Made by a program: the position numbers and the translations under genes. Shown here one piece after another: positions 22,346 through 33,138 of a stretch of 64,000 bases of DNA. How positions within the stretch are numbered: the stretch's first letter is position 1; each line of letters begins with the position of its first letter. The notes under the pieces are model-generated. The model ran no database searches. It saw only the letters and a program-made list of their open reading frames with translations, and was not told the DNA's origin. Origin of the DNA: Phallus indusiatus (lineage: Eukaryota > Basidiomycota > Agaricomycetes > Phallales > Phallaceae); NCBI GenBank assembly GCA_027605045.1, contig JAQFWX010000005.1, forward strand, positions 1,736,001 through 1,800,000, given 5' to 3'.

Positions 22346-23600
22346 TACTTGTGGCAGTGAAGATCAATACTAATAAGATTGGGTGCCAGAAAACATGTTC
22401 TCTCTAATTGAACTTTAATAAAATAAATACCAATCAGTACTCGATTTTCTATATTTACTAACTTTATCAGAAGTCAAGATAAATCTCTGGAGCTCGGCAG
22501 AAGCCCACCGCTGGTACTCGTCCTCTCGGATCTGTCATTTTTTTCAGAGGCTGTCACCGGATTCGTGCGAAGTGAGCTGTTCATCATTGTCGTCCTAGAT
22601 ACATGGTCAACACACTGCTTCGCCCGACGTTTGGAGCCCGGCGCCATCTACAATTTCCAGCTATGTACTTTAGAAGTCCTCATATTTAGAAACTTCAATT
22701 CGGCTACACAACTTGAAGCACACATAAGAACCATAATTTAGTTGGCAAATAGTCACATACGCATTAGGAGGGAAGAACGATGATTCCAACTGATTAAATG
22801 GGCGCTGGCGCAGGTTGATTGTCATCAAAAAATGATTGACCAAAAGCACTAGCAAGGAAATAGCGTTTAAGTAAGTTGACAAGCTTTCAAGTCAGAAATC
22901 CAAATACATATTCACTGCATTGAACATCCTAGCGTGGGTCTGATAGCCTGTACTGCATCAACTTCTCACCATGCTTCCACACTCGACATCTTGTAAAGTC
23001 GTCCGGAGGATTGCCAACGGATGATCATGATTCGAGTCAGCCGTAAGTATCATCTGGCACATCTTTTAGTTAGCAGGAGCGTAAGGGTTCTTGATTGAGG
23101 ATGCTCAGTCCAGTCACGCTGTAATGACTGTCGTTGGTGTATTACTGGATTTGATCATCTTCTGGCAATTGACAAAAAGCATGTCTGTTAATAGCTATCA
23201 TGTATCATCGTTTTCAGACTTCTCCGCGGTGTCTGTCGTTCTGTAAATAGAATCCTAAGACAAACAAATAGGAAATGGACCAGACGATATTTACCTATTT
23301 GAGATTGTACCTTAGTGTCCTCAATAAATACACAAGTTTTCTCTCTCTTGTTTTCATGTCGTAGACCATTAAGAAATGTTACACTTCCCCGTCGATAAAT
23401 CACCCGCAAAGAAATTGAAAAGTCTTTTCTTTTCGACACGATGTGAATTGTTAGCTTAGACGAGGATACATAATAAAAGATATTTACCCGGTTCGCTGAT
23501 GCACATATAATCACAATATGATTTCATTATTCGACCTATCAATAAGCAGGAAATCTTTCAAGGACGCGCTCACTGAAAGTTACTATGAGTTGATTGCGAA
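22346..23600. repeat. DUF6535 5' flank copy, then unassigned sequence
   Basis: 22,346-22,760 repeats the DUF6535 upstream flank seen at 300-670 and 14,480-14,720, but here it follows a plus-sense gene fragment, so the locus is a mosaic. 22,760-23,560 has no recognisable gene; the longest frame (23,188-23,514, -) has no motif. From about 23,560 the 5' flank of ICMT copy B begins. Confidence 0.5.
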
Positions 23601-24124
23601 ATTGAACGAACCGAGATACTAAGCGCCGTGCTTACTGGCACATCTTCTACAACTTCGCCAGATTGACACCAGTCATGATACCAAACTACGTCCTCCAATC
23701 ACATATTCCTTCTATCAGCATCCATCTGTATCACCTGCCTAAAAGTAAATGCGGTCAAATAAAAGCTTTACCCCACTAGACGACTTGGTAACACGGTGAA
23801 CCTCTCCAGAGACACCAATGTCGTCGTCGTCATCAGCTATTCTAAAACTAATTATGCTAATAACAATGGATTTTCTAACGATAAAGACGATTACACCACC
23901 TAACACGGTTTCAAGTGTGGATAAAATTGACAAAAGCACCTTGCGAGAGAAGTACCTTGCTTCTATCGGCGGATTGGTCATGTCAGTGAGTCCAAGTCAA
24001 AAAACCCTGCTTTCATGTTGTTGATGAACTGAAATTCATTCATTTATTAGCCAATTTTAACGCCCTCTATTATCGTATTCTCTACCCTAATATCAAACAT
24101 TCTCTCCGAAACCACTCAATTGTG

Positions 24125-24729
24125 TGTCAAGATCGGTGTTCCGGACAAATCCCGGATATTTCCGGACTACTACGAAACACGTAACTAGAATACGGAGGAG
24201 TACGGAGAGAGGGACTTGGCTTCAGCTTATGTGCTGCGCCCACTCGCCCAGCTTACGATATCCCTCAATTTCAGAGAACGAGGAAGTACGTAGCTAGTAC
24301 ATATGAGTACAACGTCAAGAACGTAACGTCGAATTCTGAGTACGAGATAGTACGCAACGAGTACGCACTGGAGCTCGTGAGTACGGAGTAAGAACTGAGG
24401 CGGAACTAGAGACGGAAAGTAACTAATATTCAGACTGCTTTTCCTAGTCAAAAACTAGGATTTAAATACAAAAGAGTACGGACAAAAATGGGAATGTCAA
24501 CGAGTACGGAACAAAGGGATTTAACATGAAAGAAGCAGGCGGAGATGTGAATCAGATGGATAGGGCTTCTCGTCCCTTGTGGTGATGTGATATAAAAAAG
24601 GCTACCTTCACCAGGTACGAAATAAAGTATGGAGTTAAGTACGGAGATCGGTAATAGTAAACCTCCGTAATAAAGTGGGAAGTTTACCGGAGTCCCGGGT
24701 TTGGATTCCGGGTCACGCGGGACGTGACA
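24125..24729 (+). mobile_element. Solo LTR, family B, in ICMT exon 2
   Basis: The 605-base unit begins TGTCAAGATCGGTG and ends GCGGGACGTGACA. It is flanked by the 5-base duplication TTGTG (24,120-24,124 and 24,730-24,734). The uninterrupted site is visible in copy A near 17,632. It is the same family as 20,650-21,258, but the two are strongly diverged outside a few blocks. A small hairpin precedes the TATA-like TTTAAATACAAAA in both. There are no internal coding sequences. Confidence 0.85.
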
Positions 24730-25760
24730 TTGTGTCCCAATACCGAACAACCCGACACTTCATCAGACTACCGTGACCTTTCTCTATCATTCATAACAAG
24801 CTTTGTTCTAGTCATGGTCGGATGTACCCTTCGCCTCACGTGTATCAAATCATTGGGCCAATTCTTCACATTCCAACTTGCAATTCGACCAAATCATAAA
24901 ATCATAGACTCAGGTCCCTACTCGTTCATGCGGCACGGAAGCTATACAGCTACCATAATCATCATAATCGGAAACACGCTTCTGTTATTGAATGTTGGAA
25001 GCTCGATTACGGTGTGCGGATGGACGATGTCGTCGTGGTCTCTAAAAGTCGTCAAGGCGTTGTTTTTTATGTGGGCGTCGTTCATTTGGCTTTGGGCTTT
25101 GAAGCACGTTGAACTGGAGGAAAAAACCCTTCGTTCTCATTTCGGTCGGGCATGGGAGGGCCTTGAGAATTTACCGCGCAGCCTCCCGCGCTGACGCGGC
25201 ACATTGCCGCGCAAATCTCACAAAGTTTTTATTTGAGACGTTGAATCGCAGCGTTATGTTGCGCGAAAAACAGCACGGTCACCAGCTTGTTTTGAAGCAG
25301 GATTTGGTCTTCAAATCGCGGTCTAGAGAGTGACTGTGCTGTCCAGCTGCCAGGTGTCGTGCAGGAGGGCAGCAGGTATCTTAGAGTGTTCAGAGGGGCC
25401 ATTTTCGCGTATATTTGGGATCTAAAAAATGTTATATAGTTGAAGTTATGTATATACATGCCGTATATACTTTGAATTCCCCGCCATCTTGCCCTCACCA
25501 GCCACTAGCTGCCCCCTCGCACTCAGGCTAGCCTATCCATAATCCAATCACAGTGAATGGACCCTTCCAAGTGTCCTGACTGACCCCAGATGACAACACA
25601 AGGAGGTAGAAATAGGTTGCCCTCGGGCTCGAGTGGCTGCTGCAGCAGTTGTGGTGGCGAAGTACAGCCATGCTAGTAATTGGGCCTTGAGAATTTATCT
25701 AATGCGCAAGCAACCGTGCCAGTTTGAAAAGACGTTTGCAACAACTTCCTAAACATTTCT

Positions 25761-26072
25761 TGTAACGTTTCGTTACTTTTTATAGTGTACTGCGTACGGT
25801 ACACAAGTTTTATCACGCTGTAGTTTCACACCAAGAATAACAGACCAAGGGTGCTGTATTTTTTATGGTGTAAAACAAAACGCGCGTGCTGAATCAGCAC
25901 GCGCGTAGCTACTACTAATGTATAGTTATTACATAATGGCTCGCCGCGTCGCGACAGAGTTAAGCGCCTCTGTTATTAGAGTAAGTAATAGTAACTACTG
26001 CAGAGGGCGACGCCCTCTGCATATGCCTAAGTGGCATATACTCAATCCACCGCATGCGGTGGATCCGTTACA
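25761..26072 (+). mobile_element. Solo LTR, family A, inside the Mutator-like element
   Basis: The 312-base copy of the 6,321-6,641 unit has the same ends (TGTAACG..CGTTACA) and its own 5-base duplication, TTTCT (25,756-25,760 and 26,073-26,077). Relative to the first copy it has lost a few bases inside the GGCTCGCC palindrome (near 25,938-25,955), and the first hairpin is imperfect. The other palindromes are conserved. Confidence 0.8.
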
Positions 26073-26431
26073 TTTCTATAATCTCGTCATGTAAGATTAT
26101 TTTAGCAGCTGTGAAGTATGTCGCATCTGGTCAGGATCAATATAACGCTTATGATCAAGGTCTATGTTGAGGTCTTGAGGGCCCATCACAAACGTCCGAG
26201 AAAATCTCATTTTGTGTCAATCCAATAAATTCCACATTTCCCAACCTTTTCTATGAAACCCTTAGTGTGTAGTTCAATAACTAGACCGGATGGCATTCGA
26301 TGTGCCCTGTATTTGACTAGTACCTGCCTTAAAAGACCTGAAAACAAGTGATATAGCCCATAACATAGAGCAAACCCACGTTTGTGACTAAGATAAAACT
26401 TTAAGTAGGAATTCAACACTCTTATTCAATG

Positions 26432-26824
26432 TTCAAGCTTGAATGTGCTCTCAGAAAGTTGCCGCAGTAATCTCCCTCGGATAATTGCTGCATTAAAGTA
26501 CAGGAATTTACTGCAGCAATTTTCCGAGGGAGATTACCGCGGCAATTCTCCGAAATGAAAAATTCTGCATGTTCCCACTTTATTACATATTGTGCATACA
26601 TGTTTCATGTGCAATAAATATTTATAGCTGGTATATAGGTGTCTATTCAATGTTAAAAGCGCCATTGCTCGCTCTACTGCAGCAATACGCTAATCTTTCG
26701 TTTCGGAGAATTGCCGCGGTAATCTCCCTCGGAAAATTGCTGCAGTAAATTCCTGTACTTTAACGCAGCAATTATCCGAGGGAGATTACCACAGCAACTT
26801 TCTGAGAGCACATTCAAGCTTGAA
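26432..26824. repeat. Nested palindrome (foldback repeat)
   Basis: Arms of about 124 bases at 26,432-26,556 and 26,700-26,824 are reverse complements with only a few mismatches, separated by about 143 bases. Each starts with TTCAAGCTTGAATGTGCTCT on its outer side. Each arm is itself an imperfect palindrome: GTAATCTCCCTCGGATAATT on one side pairs with AATTTTCCGAGGGAGATTAC on the other, with AAGTACAGGAATT in the middle. The same words recur at 27,241-27,330. No coding frame is seen. Confidence 0.85.
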
Positions 26825-27240
26825 CTAATGTTTGGATATTGAATTGCTGCAGTAGTGTTATGTAAACACTGCTTAGTAGAAAAGAGAAAATTTTGTATAT
26901 CTTGTGTATATATATTGTGCACATAAATAATATTTTGCCTGCAATGAAAAATATTCATCATGATAGCAATAATGTACTATCTCTATCTTACTAAAATACT
27001 GGTAGCTAGCAACTTGAAATTCCTTTTAATATGTATATATAAAGAGCTATATTTTTCGAGCAGTGCTATATACAAATTCTAGTTTTCTTTTACTTCAAAA
27101 GTTCAAAGCCTGCACCAGTTGCGACACTTCTTTCGGTCAGAATATATTACACCACAGACTCTATTTATACAGCCCTTATGCTGACGCGGTAAAAGTTTGC
27201 GTGTTAGCGCAGCAGCTCGCGCGGTAAATTCCTATAGTTC

Positions 27241-27330
27241 GAAGATTACCGCAGCAATTTGCCGAGGGCAGAAGATTACCGCAGCAATTCACCGAGAGCA
27301 GAAGATTAATGCAGCAATTCTCTGAAGAAG
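27241..27330. repeat. Three tandem copies of a 30-base unit
   Basis: The units GAAGATTACCGCAGCAATTT(10 more), GAAGATTACCGCAGCAATTC and GAAGATTAATGCAGCAATTC start at 27,241, 27,271 and 27,301, exactly 30 bases apart. They share the GATTACCGC(A/G)GCAATT word with the nested palindrome at 26,432-26,824, and more loosely with the TIR of the surrounding element. Confidence 0.85.
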
Positions 27331-27845
27331 AATTTTGGGATTACTCCAATATTAGTACTTCAAAAAATATAGGACTCATCCTCTGAACAGCTCGAAAACT
27401 TGAAAATCACGGTTCTGCTAGACTGCTGCAGCAAAGTCGGCCTCAGTCAGCAATGGCACCTTCAACATTAAGAATGTAACTATATATTAGTGCAGGATAA
27501 ATTCATCACACATAAATCATAAACTCTTAATCTCTAGCTCATAACTCGTTCGTTATACTTTTGTTATATTTCTAAACCAAAATATGAAAGTTTTTGGTTG
27601 GCGCAGTAATGTGCCGCGTGAGCGCGGGAGGCTGCGCGGCAAATTCCCATAGCCCGGCATGGGACGACTATGCAAAACGCGTTCCATACCGATATATCCC
27701 TGGCGTTTGCTAATCGCACTATACATTGTATCCAATTTTTAGCAAGAAACAGAATGAGATTTCAAGATTTGTAACCACTACTTTTATAATATATACACGC
27801 AATTCTAAATAAGACTACAAGAAATGAAGCACAATTCATTTGAAC

Positions 27846-29950
27846 CTAAAGATTAAGATTCACACGAAGGGCACTGGTTAGTTTGGGATTTTGAGAGATT
27901 TGAGGGAGTGGAACTGTCGGTGCTGGCGATTTGACCGCGTTGTATGGAGGGTTGGGTGGAGGTGGTGAACCAAAGGTATCAATGGGTGGTGCACGAAGAG
28001 GATGACTCTCGGTGTTGAAGACCCATTCGTCCAATGAGATATTGTTAGGATCATCGAACACCAAGTACCTTTCAAAACGTTAGTCTGAAAGAATCGGAAC
28101 AAGGCTTAGTAGAACCCACAAGTATTTCATCACTTCAGCGAAGAAGAAACTCTCTTGATCATCCACACGAGTAGAGGCCGTAACCGTAGCATTATCAACA
28201 TCATCAAGACCACTAACGCCACCCTCACCACCAGGAACTTCGAGGAACTGCAAATAACTTTCAACAACACTTTTCGCGTTGTTCAAGTACTTGACATCGC
28301 CCGATACACGCCACGCGTAAAAGTTGGATTCCATAACTTCAGGACGAAGAATGTAATCGGAATTGCCATCGTAGATGTAGAAGCCGTGTTCAGCGAAGAA
28401 ATCGAGGTTTTGTTGTGTTATGGGTGTTTCGGTGAAGTTTCCGTCGTCTGTTCCGTTAGGTGGTTGAGTTGTCACTTCAGAAAGGAATGCGAAGACTTCA
28501 GGTCCAATTCTTGTTCTGAAAGATTGAAACCGTATCTCAATGCACAGAACAAGGATGAGTGATCAAAAAACGTACGCAGTTCCGAAGTAGGTGTTGACAC
28601 ACGCATCGGTCAACTTCAATCCGATATCCACAATAGTATCATTCCCAAGCAACTTCCCACCAAGAATCCAATTTCCACCCATAAAGCATTCAAGATGCGA
28701 TCCAATATGTCTAATCTGTCTATCGTCCGTAAAATCAGCGACATACGACCATCCGCCAACGGTCGAAATCTTATGCAACCACTTGATAGTGGAATCAACG
28801 GCGGTCTGCCATGTTTGTATTAAAAGAGGGTTGACGGTCGGATCCAAACGAGTGTATTTGACGAGGTATTCGAGGTATGAGTCGGTCCCTCCGCCCCAGC
28901 TTACATAGGCATCAACAAATTCACCGGTTTGAGGGTCGATGTCTTGAGCTGGGATACCTGGAAGTGGTGGAACTAGTTGGGCCATGTGTATGACCGAGTT
29001 CTCAGCCAATTCGTGATAGGTGTTGTTACCAGTGTATTTGGATAACGTTGACCATTCGAGCGTTAGCTAGAAGACGGATATCAGAACCAAGAAAGGTAAA
29101 CGCAGTACCAAAAAATGTTCTAACTTACCGTTCCAGCTTGAGCAACGTTAGTCTATTGTCATTGAAAGGGAAATTAAATCTCAGAAGACAGTCTATATAT
29201 ATGAAAGAAGTAATATTCTGACCGTTTGACCGGGTCCAGTGACAGCCTCGTTAGCCCCAAAATCGATAGAATTAAAGGGAATAGGGCTAGATCCCGTGAA
29301 CCCCAAAGCAAGTTTTCGCGCAAGACTTTCAGCCTGGTCCACAAGGAACTGAGGTTTGTTTCCATTGAGTTCATAAGTCGACAGCATACCACCGACAAAA
29401 CGGATGGTGGACTCAAAGACGGAGATTGTGTCGCCTGTGCTGGTTTGGCTGAAATCAATGCCCGATGTGAAGTTGAGAGCAAGCTCAAATAGATTGTCTA
29501 GACCCATTATTTTCATGGTGTCCATGCCGTCAATGATACTGGCACCTTGAAAACAGAGGTTAATTTTGAGATTATATGGGTTGAGGTTTAGTATGATTTA
29601 CCCCATCCTCCGAGATCGTCGATGACCTCCTGTTAGTAGGCTATTATTAGCTGAAAAGCTTCGCAAAAATAACAGACAAAACCATACTTTTGACACGGCT
29701 ACAAAGTCTAGTCAGCACTCTCAATTACTTTATATGACTCGAAAGTGGACTTACGGGCCAATTCATCGTGGCCAAAGGCAAACTTTTGATACGCGCTGAA
29801 AGCATTGCTGAAAATCGTCTTGACCGTCTCCTTTGTAGCATCAAACTCCTCAGGAACGGTTAAACCTGGTTTCTGGACAGTTATAGCTGCCAACGCATTG
29901 GGCGACAAAGACAAAGCGAGAGCGACAAAAGAGAAACGCAAGCCAACCAT
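27846..29950 (-). CDS. GH47 class I alpha-1,2-mannosidase, secretory
   Basis: This enzyme removes alpha-1,2-mannose from N-glycans in the secretory pathway, or in secreted fungal forms from substrates outside. The start at 29,950 gives a signal peptide (MVGLRFSFVALALSLSPNALA). Family landmarks run in order through about nine exons: YQKFAFGHDELAPVSK, DLGGWGASIIDGMDTMKIMG, ISVFESTIRFVGGMLSTYEL, LTLEWSTLSKYTGN, DAYVSWGGGTDSYLEYLVKY, HLECFMGGNWILGGK, FYIYDGNSDYILRPEVMESN and FFFAEVMKYLYLVFDD, then LDEWVFNTESHPL. The acidic residues of HDE, ESN and the terminal NTE(S)HP segment fit the GH47 active site. The YLYLVFDD junction needs a GTGGGT donor at about 28,108. All frames join, so it looks intact. 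It converges on ICMT copy B; a decayed copy lies at 16,287-17,110 and a relic at 61,229. Confidence 0.9.
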
Positions 29951-31389
29951 TTCGGAAATGGGGGCGTAGAGGGTACCGAAGAGCTAGACTGCATGGCTTG
30001 ACAAGTTTTTATACCCTACAAAAGCCTTTATTTGACACTTGAAGGTCGCCTAAAATTAATAATCAATTCAAAAGACATTCTTGTATTGAACTGCATGGAG
30101 TAGTGTCATAGTCTGATGAGGCGGGTCGGGAACAGAAGTCAGAAGGCGTACGCGGAGGCGCGCGGCAAGACCACGGGCTGACGATGACCACACGGGACAG
30201 AACCACGCTCTCATGCTGACATCTCCCTCGATTTAACCATCACAAGACGTGTCACAAGGCAGCTGGTCCACTTTCCTCTCGAAAAAAGCAGTATTTCCCA
30301 AAGTATGGAAGATTGTCAGACAGAACAAAGGAGGCTTGGGACCGAGAATGTTCCGTAGACTTCAAGCTTACCAACACGATTTTTTGGTATTTTTGCTCAG
30401 CGCGAGAGGAAAAGATTTATTCCTGAACTTGCGTGCGTGTTTGCGTGTTTCAGGCTATCGTGGAATGAGCCATATGGCCACGGTGAGCACATTCTTTATC
30501 GCGTCAAACGCTAGAAAAAAACAGTCCAATAACGGATCGAAAGGGTCTCAAAATGTTCTCAAGAGGAGCCAGCGCAGACTGTGCATGATAGCTCGTATCT
30601 TCTTGATTGGAATCAGGTGGCAGTGTTCAATGACCACATACCAATCACATAAACCACAAGATCCATGTACTACTCTCGCCTAACAATTGCAAACGTAGGG
30701 CTGTTTCATGTCGCCAAAAAGAACATGAACTTTTTTCGAACGGAAAGATTCCAAATTTAGCAGAAAGTCAGGGCAAGAAGACAAAGGCACTCGTTGAAGA
30801 CCTTCTACATACATTTACGATAAACACCCGAGCTCATAAATGATCACGTTCTTCTCGGAATCCCGTTTATTAGTGCTCTGGCCATTGCGCTACTCTTTAG
30901 AGTGCTTCCATTTCTTATCACAGTCGCTCGAAAAAAGATGGAATCTCTTTGTGGAGCGGGTTTATTCAGCATTCAAGCGAACGACTATACCCTTTTTTTA
31001 CTCCATCCGACAATAGTGGTTCGAATTCGAGGGATGAAACGTGAATTCAAAGGGTACAGTTCTTCTTCAGCATCACATTTAGTATGCATTGAATTCGGGC
31101 CGACCATCACGAGGACTATTTGTATTCCTGTAGATCTACATTACAAATGAACTAACATCCAGGAAAGAATTAAGCATATGCACGTGGCGCCTCAAATGAT
31201 TCAAAACCAGACTATTATAGCTCCTTTCCATGTCGTCACTTGATTCAATACATAGTATCAAGTAAAAAAGTAAAATCTTAAATTAGTTTTTCCTAGTATA
31301 CAGGATAACGTGGAACCCTGTACCTTTTTTTGCGGTTTATGTACAACAGCAATGACAACATGTGTTACATATGACAATTCGGGAAACTA
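29951..31389. other. No recognisable gene
   Basis: 29,951-30,010 is the likely promoter of the GH47 gene, with a TATAAAAA-type box on the minus strand (TTTTTATACCC near 30,005). The remaining 1.4 kb has two modest plus frames (30,249-30,683 and 30,902-31,150) with no motif and no homologue elsewhere in the window. No terminal repeats are seen. Confidence 0.4.
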
Positions 31390-32388
31390 TCAAGCCTTTC
31401 GGAGTCTTCGTTCCCCAACTTTTCTCAAAGCACTTTTCCCAACAGCAATAGTGATGCTACCAAGAATGGCACCATAGAGCAAAACATCGCCGAGTTTTAA
31501 CTGGACCCAATAAACAAAGAGTAAACCTTCCAACGAGCCTAAGAGGCCGATAAAGAGCAATATCAAAGGGTCTGTCAAGTGAGGTAAGGGATTGGGGATC
31601 ACAGACCACTGTATAAACACGGTGAGAGGCAAGCACTGTAAGTGATAAGAGTCACGACATACCAGGCCGATCAATATCACCCAAGGGAACAAGACCAAGC
31701 CTGTTCCAACAGCAGAGAATATCCTGTAAGGAGTCTTAGGTTCCGCGCGGAACGTATGGTGAATCTCAGGCTGAGGTGCGTAAAAACGTTCTTCAGGATC
31801 TTTAGACGCAGGACGAGAAACGGGGAGGAATAGTTCAAATAATGATTGTGAAAGAGGAGAATGTTCGGAAGATCCAAGAATAAGCGATACTTGGAGAGGG
31901 ACAGTTTCATTTGGTGTAGGTGGAATGGAGGCAGGAGGTCTGGCCATGTTCTGATGAGGAAAGATAAAAAAGGTCCATTCAACTGGATCAACTTAAGCTC
32001 ACCAGTTCAAAACTTGCTTTCCCCGTGCTGGATACTCTTAATGGCTGGATTCCTTCTTCATTGTTGACAGAGTCATAAAACCTAAGGAATGTCTGGTGCG
32101 GTTGCACAGGCTTGCCATCCTCGCCGTCCAAGATTTGAACGGTGAATTTCAGCGTGTCAGAAGAAGACACAGTCAATGGTGGAGATGGAAGCCGTGTTTT
32201 AGATAATCTACATACAACATCAATTAGAAAACAGTTCAACAGCAAATCGTAGAACCAGCTTACGGCTCATTTCGCAAAATAGAACCTCCCGAATCCGAAA
32301 CAACGACTCTTGGAGATTGAAGAGTTAATTTTCCAGCATCGACAATAAAAGGCAATAAAGAGAGAATGGTTGTATACAGGACACGCAT
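31390..32388 (-). CDS. SWP1: Oligosaccharyltransferase subunit, ribophorin II/Swp1 family
   Basis: This is a subunit of the ER oligosaccharyltransferase that transfers the N-glycan to nascent proteins. Four exons, 32,264-32,388, about 32,003-32,212, 31,663-31,950 and 31,390-31,608, join through GT..AG introns. The product starts with a signal sequence (MRVLYTTILSLLPFIVDA) followed by a lumenal beta-rich part (KLTLQSPRVVVSDSGG, LKFTVQILDGEDGKPVQPHQ). Then comes EIHHTFRAEPKTPYRIFS, followed by three membrane segments: GTGLVLFPWVILIGLV, PLILLFIGLLGSLEGLLFVYW and VLLYGAILGSITIAVG. It ends in a basic KVGERRLRKA tail. About 280 residues is normal for fungal Swp1. It lies tail-to-tail with unassigned sequence and divergent from the small ORF at 33,139. 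Confidence 0.85.
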
Positions 32389-33138
32389 TTTTTCCTGAAA
32401 ATAGGGCGTTGCGCTGCGTGTGCGGTATCCTGCGACGAACGAGCGACGTGGCCTTGGAACGAGTTTATTTTTGGAACTCGCGCTTGGAATTAGACGCTCT
32501 AAAGGTCTATTCTTGTTTCGTGCAACTTGAAGTGAGTACATGTCCTCTTATTTTACTCGTCTATGGCAAAGTATTAAATTTGTATCAAAGGTAAGTTGTT
32601 TTTCCGTCATAAAAACATGTTTTAATCCAAGCCATTTCTCTAGCGACGACTTGTCGGACAGGACCTGCATGGCAAGTGCTAATGACAAGTTTCCGAGTCT
32701 TATAAACTTTTAACTGAAATTTGGAGCAGGAAATAGCTTTTATGAGACTATCATAGGCACCGACATTAATGGTACACCAGAATTTACTCTCTGAACATCT
32801 GAATATTCATCATCATTTGTCGTTAAGGGACCCCACGAACACGGCGTACCGTCCAAGTCAGTTCAGTTCTCAAAACCAGACATAACACCAAAATTAACCT
32901 GTGTTAGTATAAAGGCTCCAACGAAGCATGGCGTGCAGCCGAAAACATGCAATCCTTACCAGGTGCTTGAATAGCTTCCTTGTTGTTTAGACCCGAGCAC
33001 TGATGACAGACCCTTCTTCTCGCTACAGTTCAATGGACAGCCTGGCTCTCATACTCAAGACAGCAGCCTCCTTCTATTGAGGTACGTGAAGATAAACATT
33101 CTGAGCGTGTCATGTGCACATCTCTTCGTAATATGTAG
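32389..33138. other. Spacer upstream of Swp1 and possible upstream exon of the next ORF
   Basis: There is no clear gene. A stretch 33,029-33,081 can be read as an exon (after an acceptor CTACAG and before GTACGTG) giving QWTAWLSYSRQQPPSIE in frame with the ORF at 33,139. Upstream exons could not be traced. The Met at 33,003 leads to a TGA before the donor and is not a usable start in that frame. Confidence 0.35.

Larger units (their letters stand above)
25158..27655. mobile_element. Mutator-like TIR element (non-autonomous, 2.5 kb) in the ICMT last exon
   Basis: The ends are long imperfect terminal inverted repeats of about 55 bases: GGGCCTTGAGAATTTACCGC on the left, GGGCTATGGGAATTTGCCGC on the right in complement. 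Both continue with GCAGCCTCCCGCGCT(G/C)ACGCGGCACATT. A 9-base duplication, GGCATGGGA, flanks it (25,149-25,157 and 27,656-27,664). Long TIRs with a 9-base duplication are typical of MULEs. No transposase is encoded. Inside lie an extra copy of the terminal sequence (GGGCCTTGAGAATTTATC at about 25,683), a solo LTR, a nested palindrome, a 30-base tandem array and another partial TIR near 27,180-27,235. It therefore looks composite. Confidence 0.82.
23818..27713 (+). pseudogene. Isoprenylcysteine methyltransferase-like gene, copy B (split by two insertions)
   Basis: This is the best preserved ICMT coding sequence. Exon 1, 23,818-23,985, starts MSSSSSAILKLIMLITMDFL. The intron, GTGAGT..TTAG, ends at 24,050. 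Exon 2 reads PILTPSIIVFSTLISNIL, is cut at 24,125 by a solo LTR, and resumes at 24,735 with PNTEQPDTSSDYRDL. It then shows LGQFFTFQLAIRPNHKIIDS, GPYSFMRHGSYTATI (the cofactor-binding GPYxxxRHxxY motif) and VELEEKTLRSHFGRAW. At 25,158 a 2.5 kb TIR element cuts the last exon. The end, WDDYAKRVPYRYIPGVC with TAA, follows at 27,665-27,713. If the insertions are ignored the frame is open throughout, so both are recent. ICMT acts in the ER membrane on prenylated CaaX proteins. Confidence 0.88.

Noticed and set aside
27241..27330. CRISPR-like array
   Set aside because: The 30-base units are directly adjacent without spacers, in a fungal transposon.
30249..30683. 144-codon plus frame as a gene
   Set aside because: Composition is mixed and there is no domain, no splice evidence and no second copy; kept only as unassigned sequence.
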